A stretch of 52,500 nt of DNA from the NCBI GenBank assembly GCA_016946835.1, contig JACVTC010000003.1, positions 2,150,001 through 2,202,500 on the forward strand, written 5' to 3'. The notes under the pieces are model-generated. The model was not told the DNA's origin. It searched no databases and saw nothing but the letters and a program-made list of their open reading frames with translations. The position numbers were made by a program, and so were the translations under genes. Each line of letters begins with the position of its first letter. Position 1 is the stretch's first letter. This DNA comes from Neocallimastix lanati (nom. inval.) (Eukaryota > Neocallimastigomycota > Neocallimastigomycetes > Neocallimastigales > Neocallimastigaceae). Of this stretch, positions 27,355-38,197 are shown piece after piece.

Positions 27355-27419
27355 ATGGAAAACGCATGTAGTAACATGTGACTTAATTACTTATATACAC
27401 CTTGTATACCATTTTCCAT
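27355..27419. repeat. three-way-junction palindrome (outer stem with two inner hairpins)
   Basis: An 8-base outer stem (ATGGAAAA at 27355-27362, TTTTCCAT at 27412-27419) encloses two hairpins: CGCATGT/ACATGTG with loop AGTA (27363-27380, one G-T pair) and TATACA/TGTATA with loop CCT (27394-27408). It is embedded in almost pure A/T sequence. It may be a small inverted-repeat mobile element or an untranslated structured RNA; no known family is recognised. Confidence 0.4.
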
Positions 27420-27964
27420 TAGGCATATTATTATAGGTCATAATACATATATATTAAAGTAATAATTAAATATAAATAAATAAATACACATAAATATATA
27501 TAAATATTATAAATAAATAAATAAATTAAATATATAGTTAAATTATAAGTGCAGTCAACATTTATTATAGTAATAATAATAATATTAATAAATAATAATA
27601 ATAATAATAATAATTATTATAATATGAATAAATTATAATATATATTAATATATATTAACTTATATTTATTATTTAATATTTTTAATATTTATTCATTTTT
27701 TAATTATCGTAAAATGAAATAAATCTTTAATTTTCTTGTTTTTGTGTCTAAAAAGATTAACATATTGATTATCATCATTGTATTTTAAAAAAGTGAATAT
27801 TTAATAAATTTAAATGAATATACTTTTTAAATAATTACTTAATATATAAAATAATTATATTAAATTAAATTATAAATAGAACAAGAAATGTTTTAAAATT
27901 TCATTATTATAATTTTATTTATTTATCCATTTATTTAATTTTATTATGTACAATCAAAATAAAG

Positions 27965-27985
27965 CAACAACAACAACAACAACAA

Positions 27986-28020
<35 letters not shown>
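27965..28020. repeat. (CAA)n followed by a poly-A tract
   Basis: Eight CAA units run into an A tract of about 33 bases. It lies just outside the 3' side of LINE relic 2, but it is poly-A on the plus strand whereas that element reads on the minus strand, so it is not the relic's own tail. Confidence 0.8.
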
Positions 28021-28022
<2 letters not shown>

Positions 28023-28089
28023 ATTTTTAATATTATTATATCACTAAAAGTTTCAAATTATATTTTATTTTAGCCATTACAAAAAAAAT

Positions 28090-29600
28090 TAATTAAAACA
28101 GAAATAATACGATTGGAGTTTTTCCATTAATTAAAACATCTTACCTGAGCAATCGCACATTTCGCCAATAGAGGAAGAATATTAAGTTCTTTGAAACATA
28201 ATAAAGAAATATAAAGCTATTCCTATTGGAAAATCTTTCAATTCTTTATAATTCTGAATTAACTAATATCTGAGTATTTTTTGTTCTTTCTTTGTTAGAT
28301 TCAACTATAGCAGAAAATAATATTCGCTTATAATGAATAGGAATATGAGGATTCTTAAGAAATCCTTATATGAAATAAAATGCTTTTCTAATTTTATTAT
28401 TCATTCACTATATGATAAATCTTCATTAATACATTATATATGGGAACTGAGTCATACGCCTTTTTAAGGTCCAAAAAAGCAAGGTAAGTATCCTTATTTT
28501 CAAATTTTCGTCTCTCACATATAATACTAAATGAAGTGTAAAGACTTATACATTCTACTCGGTTAGGGGTAGATGAAAAATTACTATTATTTTCACTAGA
28601 TTCTTCCGAATCATCTTTACCAGGAATCAAAGCTTTAAAGAACTCCATTGGAATACCATCAGGACCACAAGCTTTAAAGTTAGGGGTAGATGAAATTGCT
28701 TCGCTAAATTTCTTCATCACTAATACCTTGGTTAATTTCCCATTCTTGTTGCCTTGGACTTCCCAAATTCCTTAGTGCATCAGAATCTTTCCAGAAATCT
28801 TTAGAGAGACTATGACCTGAAGAATCCGACCCAAAAAATTTATAATGAGAATGCCAAACTTTTAATTTTTCATCTGCAGAAGAAAAAAGTTCATTGTTAT
28901 TGCATTTAATAGGATGAAAGACCGTGAAAGATTGATTTATTTTTTCATTCTTTTTTTATCCATTTCCATGCTTTTTTACTATCATTTCTAAGAGCTAACA
29001 AACGTCCAATTTTAATCCAATATATATATTCTTTTTTCCTAAACTCGTTACATTTTTTATGAATTTTTTATGAATTAATACACATAGTCTATTATATGAG
29101 TCAACTATATTAACAAATTCATTGGAATCACTTGCAGATTTATAACACTTAATTTGTTTATATTTTTTATGTTTTACCTTTTGAAGACAATAAATTTTGC
29201 AGGACATTCTAAACATCGTTTTTCTGATTTCTGTTGATGATATAATTGATAAATCTTTAGCAATGGAATTAGTAGTGTTAATGACCTTTTCAACTATACA
29301 ATCTTTTGAATGTTCTCTATTTCCTAATTCTTCACTAAGAAACTCAAATTTATTGTGATCACTAATTTCTTTCTTACGTTCAAGACATTTATACCTGTCC
29401 CACCTAACAAATTTCTTTGGTAACGAAATTGATTTATCTGTGGTAGTTTTCTTGCAATAAACTACAAACGATTTATGATCAGATGAAGGATAATCAACAA
29501 AATAAGCACTTGATATTTTATCCGTCATACTTATGTACCTCTGGTCTATGAAATAGGTGAACCGTTAATCGTAAGAATAAACCAGTTATCAAGGTTACTC
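28090..29600 (-). mobile_element. decayed LINE-type retrotransposon, relic 2, lacking the RT catalytic core
   Basis: Minus-strand fragments in order: endonuclease end with YPSSDHKSF (about 29,470), a 177-codon open linker (28995-29528), WKWIKKE (about 28,960), KLKVWHSHYKFFGSDS (about 28,840), then a 107-codon open frame (28397-28720) with KACGPDGIPMEFFKAL, ECISLYTSF and AFLDLKKAYDSVP, then FLRNPHIPIHYKRILFSAI (about 28,340) and KELNILPLLAKCAIAQVRC (about 28,160). Compared with relic 1, two blocks are missing: the part between GPDGIP and ECISLY (including the NNYHGISF block), and everything between motif A and the thumb, so motif B and the catalytic YADD are absent. The remaining frames are cleaner than those of relic 1. 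The EN part upstream of 29,530 is too eroded to delimit. Confidence 0.85.
28562..28695. repeat. 17-base direct repeat inside LINE relic 2
   Basis: GTTAGGGGTAGATGAAA occurs exactly at 28562-28578 and 28679-28695, 117 bases (39 codons) apart, so both copies read SSTPN on the minus strand in the same frame. The left copy sits at the point where about 80-90 expected reverse transcriptase residues are missing. Confidence 0.85.
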
Positions 29601-30074
29601 TAAATTAATTTATCTTGTAAATCTTTAAAAGATAAAAATAAACTTTTTATCTTTTAAAGTTTTTTTTTTTTTATTCTATTAGTAAAGCTCTGTTTACCGT
29701 AATAATTTTTTGTAGAATAATCATATATTAACTAAAATGTAAAGGTAAATAAAATGTTAGTTGTGAATGACAATAAAAAGATTCTCACCCATTAAATAAA
29801 ATCTTAAATATAAGCTTTGGAGTGAATCAATCTCCTATATTTCCATTTTACAATAGAATAACTACATGAGAGTTTAAATAATACTTTAGAAAAATACGTA
29901 TACAAAAAAAGGCTAAAGTAAAAAAAAACGATTCATTACAATGATAATATGTAAAAACTATATGATATTATTAATTATACATTTCCAATGTTACTGTATA
30001 TCCAATTTAAAGCAATATAAAACATCAGGTTCACTTTCTATAGTGTTCCAGTATTCCAATTTTCTCTCTTCGTA

Positions 30075-30263
30075 TTAAAATATTTAATCTGTTAAACCTA
30101 ATTGTTATGAACTGTTTTTCCAGGTCCATTGAGGATTGAAGGAAAAAGAATAGCTTATATATACATTTTTTAAAATATTTAAGTTATTAAATCTAATTAA
30201 TGTGGACTGTTTTTACAGGTCCATGGAAGGTTGATGGAAAAGGAATAGCCTATATCAGGTGTA
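30075..30263 (+). repeat. diverged 95-base tandem duplication
   Basis: Two copies beginning at about 30,075 and 30,170 share TTAAAATATTTAA, a TTAAA-CTAATT word, ACTGTTTTT-CAGGTCCAT and GGAAAA-GAATAGC-TATAT, at a constant 95-base offset. Plus-strand frames in both copies give a related peptide (GPLRIEGKRIAYI and GPWKVDGKGIAYI), but no family is recognised. It lies upstream (5' side) of LINE relic 2 and may belong to it or to another element. Confidence 0.7.
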
Positions 30264-30351
30264 TTAATTACAGTTTTCTGTAATTCTGATGATAATCGAT
30301 GATTATAAATTCTTAAGTGGCTTCTAAAAAAAATTTTTCTAAAATAATAAT

Positions 30352-30394
<43 letters not shown>

Positions 30395-30962
30395 AAAATA
30401 AATATGTAATTAATTTTTAATTAATTATGCAGTTAAGCTATTTTTATAAATAAATAGATAAAAAATAAATAAATAGATAAAAAATACAATAAATAAAAAA
30501 ATAATACTAATTACTTATTCATTTACTTAGAAACAAAATAAAATAAAATGAAAAATAAAAAAAAAAAAAAATTTTATATATATATATATATATAATTCTC
30601 TACATTTATTTTAATGTACATGTATATAAATTGTAGATTTTAGTTAATTTATTTAGTTAATATAATTTACAGATTTTAATTAATTTATTGTGGTTGATGT
30701 AAAGGTATACTTCATATATATATTGATAATAACTATATAATTTTTTTTTGTTTATTTGAAATAAATATAAAGGTATATTTTTTTATATTTATTTATTTTT
30801 TATTAATTCGTTTTTCATATTAATATTCTTTTGGTACTACAATTCGCTGTTCCGATATATTAAAATATACATGAATAATGAATTATATCATGTGATTTAA
30901 TTATTTTTATTAATTCCAATTATTAAAATAAAATTCAATAAAGTAATGATATAACAGCCTTC

Positions 30963-31007
<45 letters not shown>

Positions 31008-31349
31008 TTACATTATTGATAAATAATTTGAATTTAGTTATTATAATTTCAAATGATGTAATTAAATCTTGAATGTATTATAATTGGAATGGATTTCAAT
31101 AAAGCTTACACTTAATTTTGGATTCTCTTTTTTTTTTATTATTCTATCTATAAATCAATTAAATCCTTACGATATATATTAATAATAATAAATTATTTTT
31201 TTTCTTTTTAAAAATAAATCTTTTATTTACTATTTTTTAATAGTATTGAATTATTAATAAAGAAAAAAAAAAAAAAAAATTAAAAAAATGAAATTTATCA
31301 CAAATAAACAATAAAGCTTAATTTTCCTTACTATGTATACTATATTATT
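30264..31349. other. AT-rich intergenic DNA including a T18A27 tract
   Basis: Contains an A run at about 30,356-30,391, an AT dinucleotide run at about 30,577-30,593 and, at 30,963-31,007, eighteen T directly followed by twenty-seven A, a perfect self-complementary tract. No gene seen. Confidence 0.7.
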
Positions 31350-31937
31350 CTAGTATACAAAAAAAATTTTTTTTACCAATTTTATTTTAATATTTTTTAT
31401 TATTTTATCATGTTTTAAACAGTTCTTGTCAATTACGCCAGTTGATACAATAGATTTATCTTTTATGGATATATCAGTTGTTTTTTCATTAGCATTTTGC
31501 CATAAATCGTAAGGATTATTTGGTTCTCTAATGTTATCTTTTGAATTAGCTCTTGTAATCCAAATGGAAGCATCCATTTTTACTATATCATCAGAAACCG
31601 CCCATTCGTTATAAAATTTATAGCTAGTATAAAAATCTGGTCGTAAATCATATTCTTTCAACTTTTTAATTCCATCTACAGCTATTTCAGTATTTTCCTT
31701 GATTTTATCTTCTTTGGCTTTCCCCTTCCAATACAATATAATAGGTGTCACCATGAGCATTTAGGGAGTTCCACATAGTTATGGGATTCCATATCTAAAA
31801 ATACTGGGAAATTATTTTGTTTATTTTAATTTTATTGTGTACATCATTCACATATTTCTCAATTCTTCTTTTACTTCTGGTACGAGTATAGATATAATAC
31901 CCAATATTTGTTCTTCCTTCAATACTTTCATAAGTAT
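31350..31937 (-). pseudogene. GH25 lysozyme (muramidase) gene, frameshifted
   Basis: Three minus-strand frames carry consecutive GH25 parts. First, NIGYYIYTRTRS (31,937 to about 31,820). Second, FPVFLDMES with the family's catalytic D-x-E strand, reading to a TGA near 31,755. Third, a 136-codon frame with LKEYDLRPDFYTSYKFYNEW, DASIWITRAN, PYDLWQNA and a C-terminal GVIDKNCL, matching the usual YTS / LWiA / WQ / VDxN landmarks. GH25 enzymes cut the glycan of bacterial peptidoglycan. At least two frameshifts separate the parts and the N-terminal third is missing, though an acceptor-like CATAG at 31,938-31,942 hints that an upstream exon once existed. Such genes in rumen fungi are plausibly of bacterial origin; that is inference. 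Confidence 0.75.
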
Positions 31938-32949
31938 CTATGAAAATAATTATAATTATTAAATAATTATATCTGATAATTGATGTGTGTATATATATAC
32001 AATAAAAATTTTAAATATGCTTATTGTTAAGTCTAAAAGGTTGGAGTATCATTTAAATAAAATAACTATATAAATGATTTACTTTAAATATTTTTTATTT
32101 TATTCTTTTATTTTATATTAATAATTAATTTATTGTAGAATAACAAATGAAATGAATAAGTTTTTCTATTTTTTTTTTTTTTTTTTTTTTGTGTGTGAGT
32201 GTAAAAGTGTGTGAGAATTATATTAAATAAAGTCTAAGTATTTTCCAAAAATAAATATATTAGTATTAATAAATTCAAATATACAATATTAATAGAAATA
32301 AAATTATTTATATTGGTATATTGATATTGATTAATAATAATCAATAGTAATAGAATTATTTATAATGTTTCATTAATATTGTTTAATAATAATCAACAGT
32401 AATAAAATTTAAAATTTGAGAAAATTATAATATATTATTATTATACTATTCATAAAATTAATATAAAAATAAAAATAAAAATAAAAGATATTTCAAAATA
32501 TATACGAAATAAATAAATAAATATAAATTTTATTTACGTAAAAAAAGTTTAAAAACTACAAGCGATAAAATAAAAAAAAAAAAAAAAAAAAAAAAAAAAG
32601 AAAATATTAAATTAATTTCGTTGTCACATTTTAAAATTTAATTTATATATATTTATTATTTTGTAAATTTTATTGTCCATTAAATAAATATATATTATCC
32701 AATAAAAAACAAAATTAACTGAAAAAAAATAAATATTAAAATATTATTAAAAAATATTAGAACTATCATCATTATTACTATTTGTTTTTATTACATTATC
32801 ATAGTTATAACCATTATTCCAATTATTATTTATAATTACAATTATTATTTATAATTATTTTATTTTCTTTTTTAATTTTTTAATACCATATATCTTATTT
32901 AATAATCTTAATACTTCATTAATAATAATAATTAAAATACTTCAAAATT

Positions 32950-32982
<33 letters not shown>

Positions 32983-33012
32983 AGAAGAATATTTTAAAGT
33001 TCAAATTCCAAA
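31938..33012. other. AT-rich region upstream of the SANT-protein gene
   Basis: No gene recognised. T run at about 32,171-32,190, A runs at about 32,573-32,599 and 32,950-32,980. The last A run ends about 30 bases before the next ATG and is probably part of that gene's promoter or leader. Confidence 0.6.
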
Positions 33013-33036
33013 ATGAATAATAATAAAAGCTTTTAT

Positions 33037-33067
<31 letters not shown>

Positions 33068-34085
33068 TATATAATTTTTTAAATGAAAATTATAAACCTC
33101 AAGATAATTTAAATTTGTTACAATCAATTAATAGTATTAATAATCCTATATTATCATTAGCGTCAAAAAATACAAATGATTATGTTAATATAAATCCGTC
33201 ATTATCTATTTCTCAAACAATAAATACTAATACAAAATCTAATGTTAATACCTTTATTAATAATCCATCTTTTTCATCGATTCCAAACATAATCAATAAC
33301 CCTTCAAATAATAATGATTTTTTAACATTAAATTCATATGCCTTTAATCCTTTATCAAATCCAACTGTTAATAATTCTACCTTATTAAATGTAAATAATT
33401 CTATATTTTCAAATACCACAAATAATAATATTAACCTAGATATTATAAATAATAATAATAATACTTTAATAAAAAATAATTCAATAAATGAATCAAAAGA
33501 AAAATTTCCATCGTCGTTTAAAGATTTACAGGATAATTCATTAGCTATTAATTCGTTACAATCACTTAACACTACATTAATTAATAGTCCTACTAATATA
33601 AATACTCAAAATATAAATAATAATGGAAATATTGTTGATATTTTGAATTCAATAAATGTTTCATCGTTAAACAACAATTCAAATGTTGATTTACTAAATT
33701 CAGATCATTATAATATAGAAGAAGATATAGATTACTATAATTTCCTTAAAGCTATAAATGAAACTAGTACTACTTCTACGAAATCAAATAATGAAGGAAT
33801 ATCTACAAACCAAGCAACTAATCATAATGACGGATCTTTTAATATTAATTCTGTTAATAATAAAAATATAAATTTTCCATATTTAAAAAATTCTTCTGTT
33901 AATAACACTCCTAATAGTATATATAATACTTTACCATTTTCAAATAATTTAAATACGTCAACTATAAATAATACATTTAATAATCCTCTAACACTAAATA
34001 ACCAAATACCCCAATTAAATTTTAATTTATTAAATAATCCAATACAAAAATTATCATATTCACAATTATTGCTAAATTCTAATTC

Positions 34086-34135
<50 letters not shown>

Positions 34136-37100
34136 TAAATGAAAGTAAAGAAAACATAAGTACTATTTCCTATTCAAATGAATTAAATTGTCTTCCAGAA
34201 AATTCTTCTCTTGGAATACAGGATCAAAATGTCAATATTAACGAAATATTAAAGAGTTTAGGAAGTATACCAATTAATGAAAACAAAAATTTATCTGTAA
34301 AACAATTAAATACAGAATCATTAGATGATTTATTATCATCTCTTGATTTTGATTATTCTCCAAGTGAACATGAAAGTGATAACGATAATGAAAATGATGA
34401 TAATGATAATGTTGATAATATTGATGAAATTGAAAAGAGTGAAGAAACTATGCCACTCTCTGATGAATTAAATTATCTTTTAACGGATTCTTCATTTGGT
34501 TATCAAGACCAAAATTTAACCATAGATCAAGTACTAAAAGGACCAGAAGATGCACCAATTAGTGAACGTACTAGAAAGAATTTATCGTTAAAGCAATTTA
34601 ATATGGATTCGTTAGATGGTATGTTGTCAGCTTCTCTTGATTTCGATTATTCTCCAAGTGATAATGAAAGTGATAATAATGATAATAATGATAATAATGA
34701 TAATAATGATAATGATATTAATGATTGCATTGATAATACAGATGAAATTGAAAAAAATGCAGAATCAATGCCACTTTCTGATGAATTAGCATATTTATTA
34801 ACAGATGCTACCCTTGGACTTAAAGATCAAAATTTAACCATTGATCAAGTTCTCAAAGGTTCAGATGATTCCCCAATTAGCGGTCGTACCAGAAAGAATT
34901 TATCATTAAAACAGTTTAATATGGATTCATTAGATGGTATGTTATCAGCCTCACTTGCTTCTAATGTTAATAATTTAAACATTGATAAAGAATCCATTGA
35001 ATATCGAAGATTTTGTATGGATATTGCTCATGGTACAAAAAACATTTCTGATGATGATGATGGGGAATATAATGAACAAAAAAATACTACAAATGATATT
35101 GATTATACTAAATCAGTATCTGTTGAAGAACTAGATGATCTTTTCCAAGATTTCATTCAAGATCCTAATGAAATAAATGATAATACAGCAGAATTAAAAA
35201 ATATTATTACAAAACCTGATTGGGTAATTGATGAAAAACATCTTTTTAGTAAAGAACAAGTTGAATTATTAAAACAGCAAATGCTTCAAAATTTCCAAAT
35301 AGTTACACAAGCATATGCTATTGAAAAAGAATTAAGAGGTCCAGATTCAATTCAAGCAGGTCATTGGAAAAGTCAGTTAATGGAAATGGATCAAAATAAA
35401 TCTTGGTCAGACTCTAAAAAAGAAGAGGGAATAATAAAAATTGAAAATGATGAATATAAAAATGATATTAATAATAATAAAAATAGAAGTAATGAGAATA
35501 AAGAAAATGATAAAACACCAGTAATAAAATCAGAAGTTACTGCTTTAACAAGAAAAAAATCATTCTTTGAAATTCCAGGATTTGACCGTTTATCAAAGCT
35601 TTTTAGTATTCCTTATGATAATAGTTCCACAAAATCACGCCAATTTAGTCGCAATTTCAGTAGACAATATAGTAAATCAGAAGTAATTAAATATCGTACA
35701 GCAAGTGATATTGAAAAGAAGGTAAAATTCAAAAGTATTGTTCCTATACAGTTACCAGAATCTATAGAGCAAATAATTGATATTTATAGTGATGTTTTTG
35801 ATTCGAATCTTATTCCTGATATATTGAGAGTAAGAAGAGGAAGAATGAGATTCTTACCAATTGAAGATGAATTATTATTAGCAGGATTAAAACGATTTGG
35901 TGATGACGATTGGTTTAGTATACGTGCTTACTATTTACCAACAAAAACAAGAAAGCAATTAAAAACAAGGTATAAAAATTTGATTTCTAGAAGAACTCCT
36001 GAAAGTCCTGTAAAAGACTGGTATTTGGAGCAGTTTAAACCATTAATATATTTAGAACGAGAAGTTATGAAATCAGGTACAAGAATTTATGAAAAATCGT
36101 TAAGGCTGATTATACGTGAATTATTTCCACATCAACCTGAGTTTTTATTAAAACGTACTTGGGAAGAATTATATACTTATGGCGAAATTAGTTTTTCATG
36201 GAATTTTAATGAATTTGAACCAAAAAAAACAAAACAAGAAATATTACAAATAGGAAAACAATTGAAAAATTATTATAAGCATAATAATAAATCAACAAAT
36301 ATTAAAGCAATGAAAACCACAAATCCATGTGTATATCGATTAAATGATGGTAACTCTGTAGTATTTGGTTCTAATGCTGATTTAAAAGAATTAGATAATC
36401 AAATGACAAAAGCACGTTTACAACGTGGTTTGCCTATTGATTATGATTCTTTTAAAGTTAAATCAGTAAAGGGTAATAGGTTAGTATTAGGTAATGATAA
36501 AGCTGTGTGGGTATTACCAAATCAATATATAAAATCATCAAAAAATTCAAAAAATAATAACATAAAAAAATCCAAAAGAAAATTGGAATCTGTAAAGTTA
36601 GAATCAAACAATGATACAAGTCCATCAAAAATTAAAAAATTAGGAAATGGTGATATTTCATCTTTATCATTAATTTCTACTGGTACTAACAGTATATCAT
36701 CAATATTAGGTAATAATTATTCAACTATCGCTACTTCAAAAATTAGTAATTCATCTTCTAATCATGTAAAATCTAGAGACAAAAAAATTAAATGTAAAAA
36801 TAATCATAATATTATTCATCCTAAAAATGAAAATGATAAAAATATATCAATACCAAAAGTTTCGGTAGTATTTACTTCATCTTGTTTAAAAAATTCAATG
36901 ACTAATAAAATAAAAAATCATATGAAAAATCCAAATCAAAAAGTTGTAAAAATTTATAATCATAGTAATTTAAATGGATTGAAAGGAGGAAAGGTTCAAG
37001 CAGATTTATCTACAGTTACAATGAATAAAGATAACGCAGCCTTATTTGCACCATTAATTGAAAATGTATGTGACCAAGTTGCATCACGTGTTATGGACAA

Positions 37101-37296
37101 TATTATCAATAAAATGATTAATAAATCAATAGAAGATATTGTAGAAGAAAGGAAAAAAAATAAAAAAAATAATTATAATAGTTTGGATTCACTAATTTTA
37201 AATCCTTCATCTTCATCTTCATCATCATCTTTTTCATCATCCATATTAAATCATCTTTCATCGTTTCCTAATCATTCTTTTAATCATAACCGTTAA
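33013..37296 (+). CDS. Asn-rich Myb/SANT-domain nuclear protein (GON4L-like?)
   Basis: Single open frame of 1427 residues. The N-terminal 380 residues are Asn/Ser-rich low complexity. Residues about 388-654 carry three diverged copies of one module, the first two ending in acidic D/N/E runs. Residues about 939-995 form a Myb/SANT-type helix-turn-helix (RMRFLPIEDELLLAGLKRFG, DDWFSIRAYYLPTKTRKQL, then RYKNLISRR), followed by a conserved-looking region with FPHQPEFLLKRTW and SFSWN (to about 1080). A basic linker (KKSKRKLES) and a predicted helix (DQVASRVMDNIINKMI) precede a terminal Ser run. The spacing in the SANT domain and the following NLxxRRxxxxPVK text resemble GON4L-type chromatin proteins, but I cannot confirm the family. 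A role in chromatin or transcription is inferred from the domain alone. The start follows an upstream A tract. Confidence 0.85.
34174..34974 (+). repeat. three-copy in-frame module repeat within the SANT-protein gene
   Basis: Copies begin at 34174, 34459 and 34777 (offsets 285 and 318 bases, both multiples of three). Shared words: S(D/N)ELNYLL, DQNLTIDQVLKG, RKNLSLKQFNMDSLDGMLS, and in copies 1 and 2 LDFDYSPS followed by an acidic run and DEIEK. Copies 2 and 3 are closest; copy 3 lacks the acidic end. The length difference lies in the GAT/AAT codon run. Confidence 0.9.
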
Positions 37297-37847
37297 AAAT
37301 TAACTAATTAATAAAAATAATTTTTCTTTAATTTTATTATATATTTATTGAAATATTATACCATTTAATATACCTTGTTAATAATAAATGACTTTTATGA
37401 AAATAGCAAATAATAACTAATAAAAATTAAGATATGAACCAAATTAAATTGAATTAAATTTAATGAATAATAAAAAAATACAATTAAATAAAATAAAAAT
37501 AAAATATAAAAAATAATAATTAAAATTATATGTCAATATTTGTAAATTTGTTTTTATTTATTTATTTATTTATTAGTTTAATTATTTAATTAATTATTTA
37601 CTTATTTATTTATTTATTTATTTATTAGTTTAATTATTTAATTAATTATTTCTTATTTATTTATTTATTTATTTATTTATTATTTATTTATTATTTATTT
37701 ATTTATTTATTTATTTATACTTCTATGGTTTATTAATTTTAAATATATTTAATAGAATATATAAATAGTATGTTTAAATACAATTAAAGTATTTCTGAAG
37801 GTATCGATTAAAGTAGTTTTAATAATAATAATAATAATAATAATAAT

Positions 37848-37892
<45 letters not shown>

Positions 37893-38197
37893 AATAAAAA
37901 TTAAAAAAAGATATTATTTAAATAATATATATATTTATATGTATAAAATTAATCTAATGTTGGTATAATAATTTTTTTCGTTATATATATATATTGTTTT
38001 CTATCAAAAATAAATAAAATAGAATAAAATAAATATTCTTATTAATTAACTTTTTTTCTCACTTATTTATTTTATTTTATTCATATTATATTCTTATTTT
38101 GTTTTGATTGAATATATATATATATAACTAGGTATATTTTGAATGTTTAAATATTTTATATTTTTTTATTTTATCATTATTATAATTATTATTATTA
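37297..38197. other. intergenic DNA between convergent genes, with simple repeats
   Basis: Separates the 3' ends of the SANT gene and the low-complexity gene. It contains (TTTA)n blocks at 37,555-37,720, including a 52-base tandem copy (TATTAGTTTAATTATTTAAT at about 37,571 and 37,623), and an (AAT)n run at about 37,820-37,885. No gene seen. Confidence 0.75.

Larger units (their letters stand above)
25883..27964. other. AT-rich upstream region of the QorB-like gene
   Basis: No gene seen. Mostly A/T with (TTTA)n at 27,124-27,165 and other simple repeats. Two patches of higher complexity stand out at 26,575-26,697 and 27,345-27,440; both contain inverted repeats and are listed separately. Confidence 0.65.

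Noticed and set aside
28995-29528. 177-codon frame as a host gene
   Set aside because: It begins in the SDH-containing end of a LINE endonuclease and runs into the RT linker of relic 2, so it is transposon sequence.
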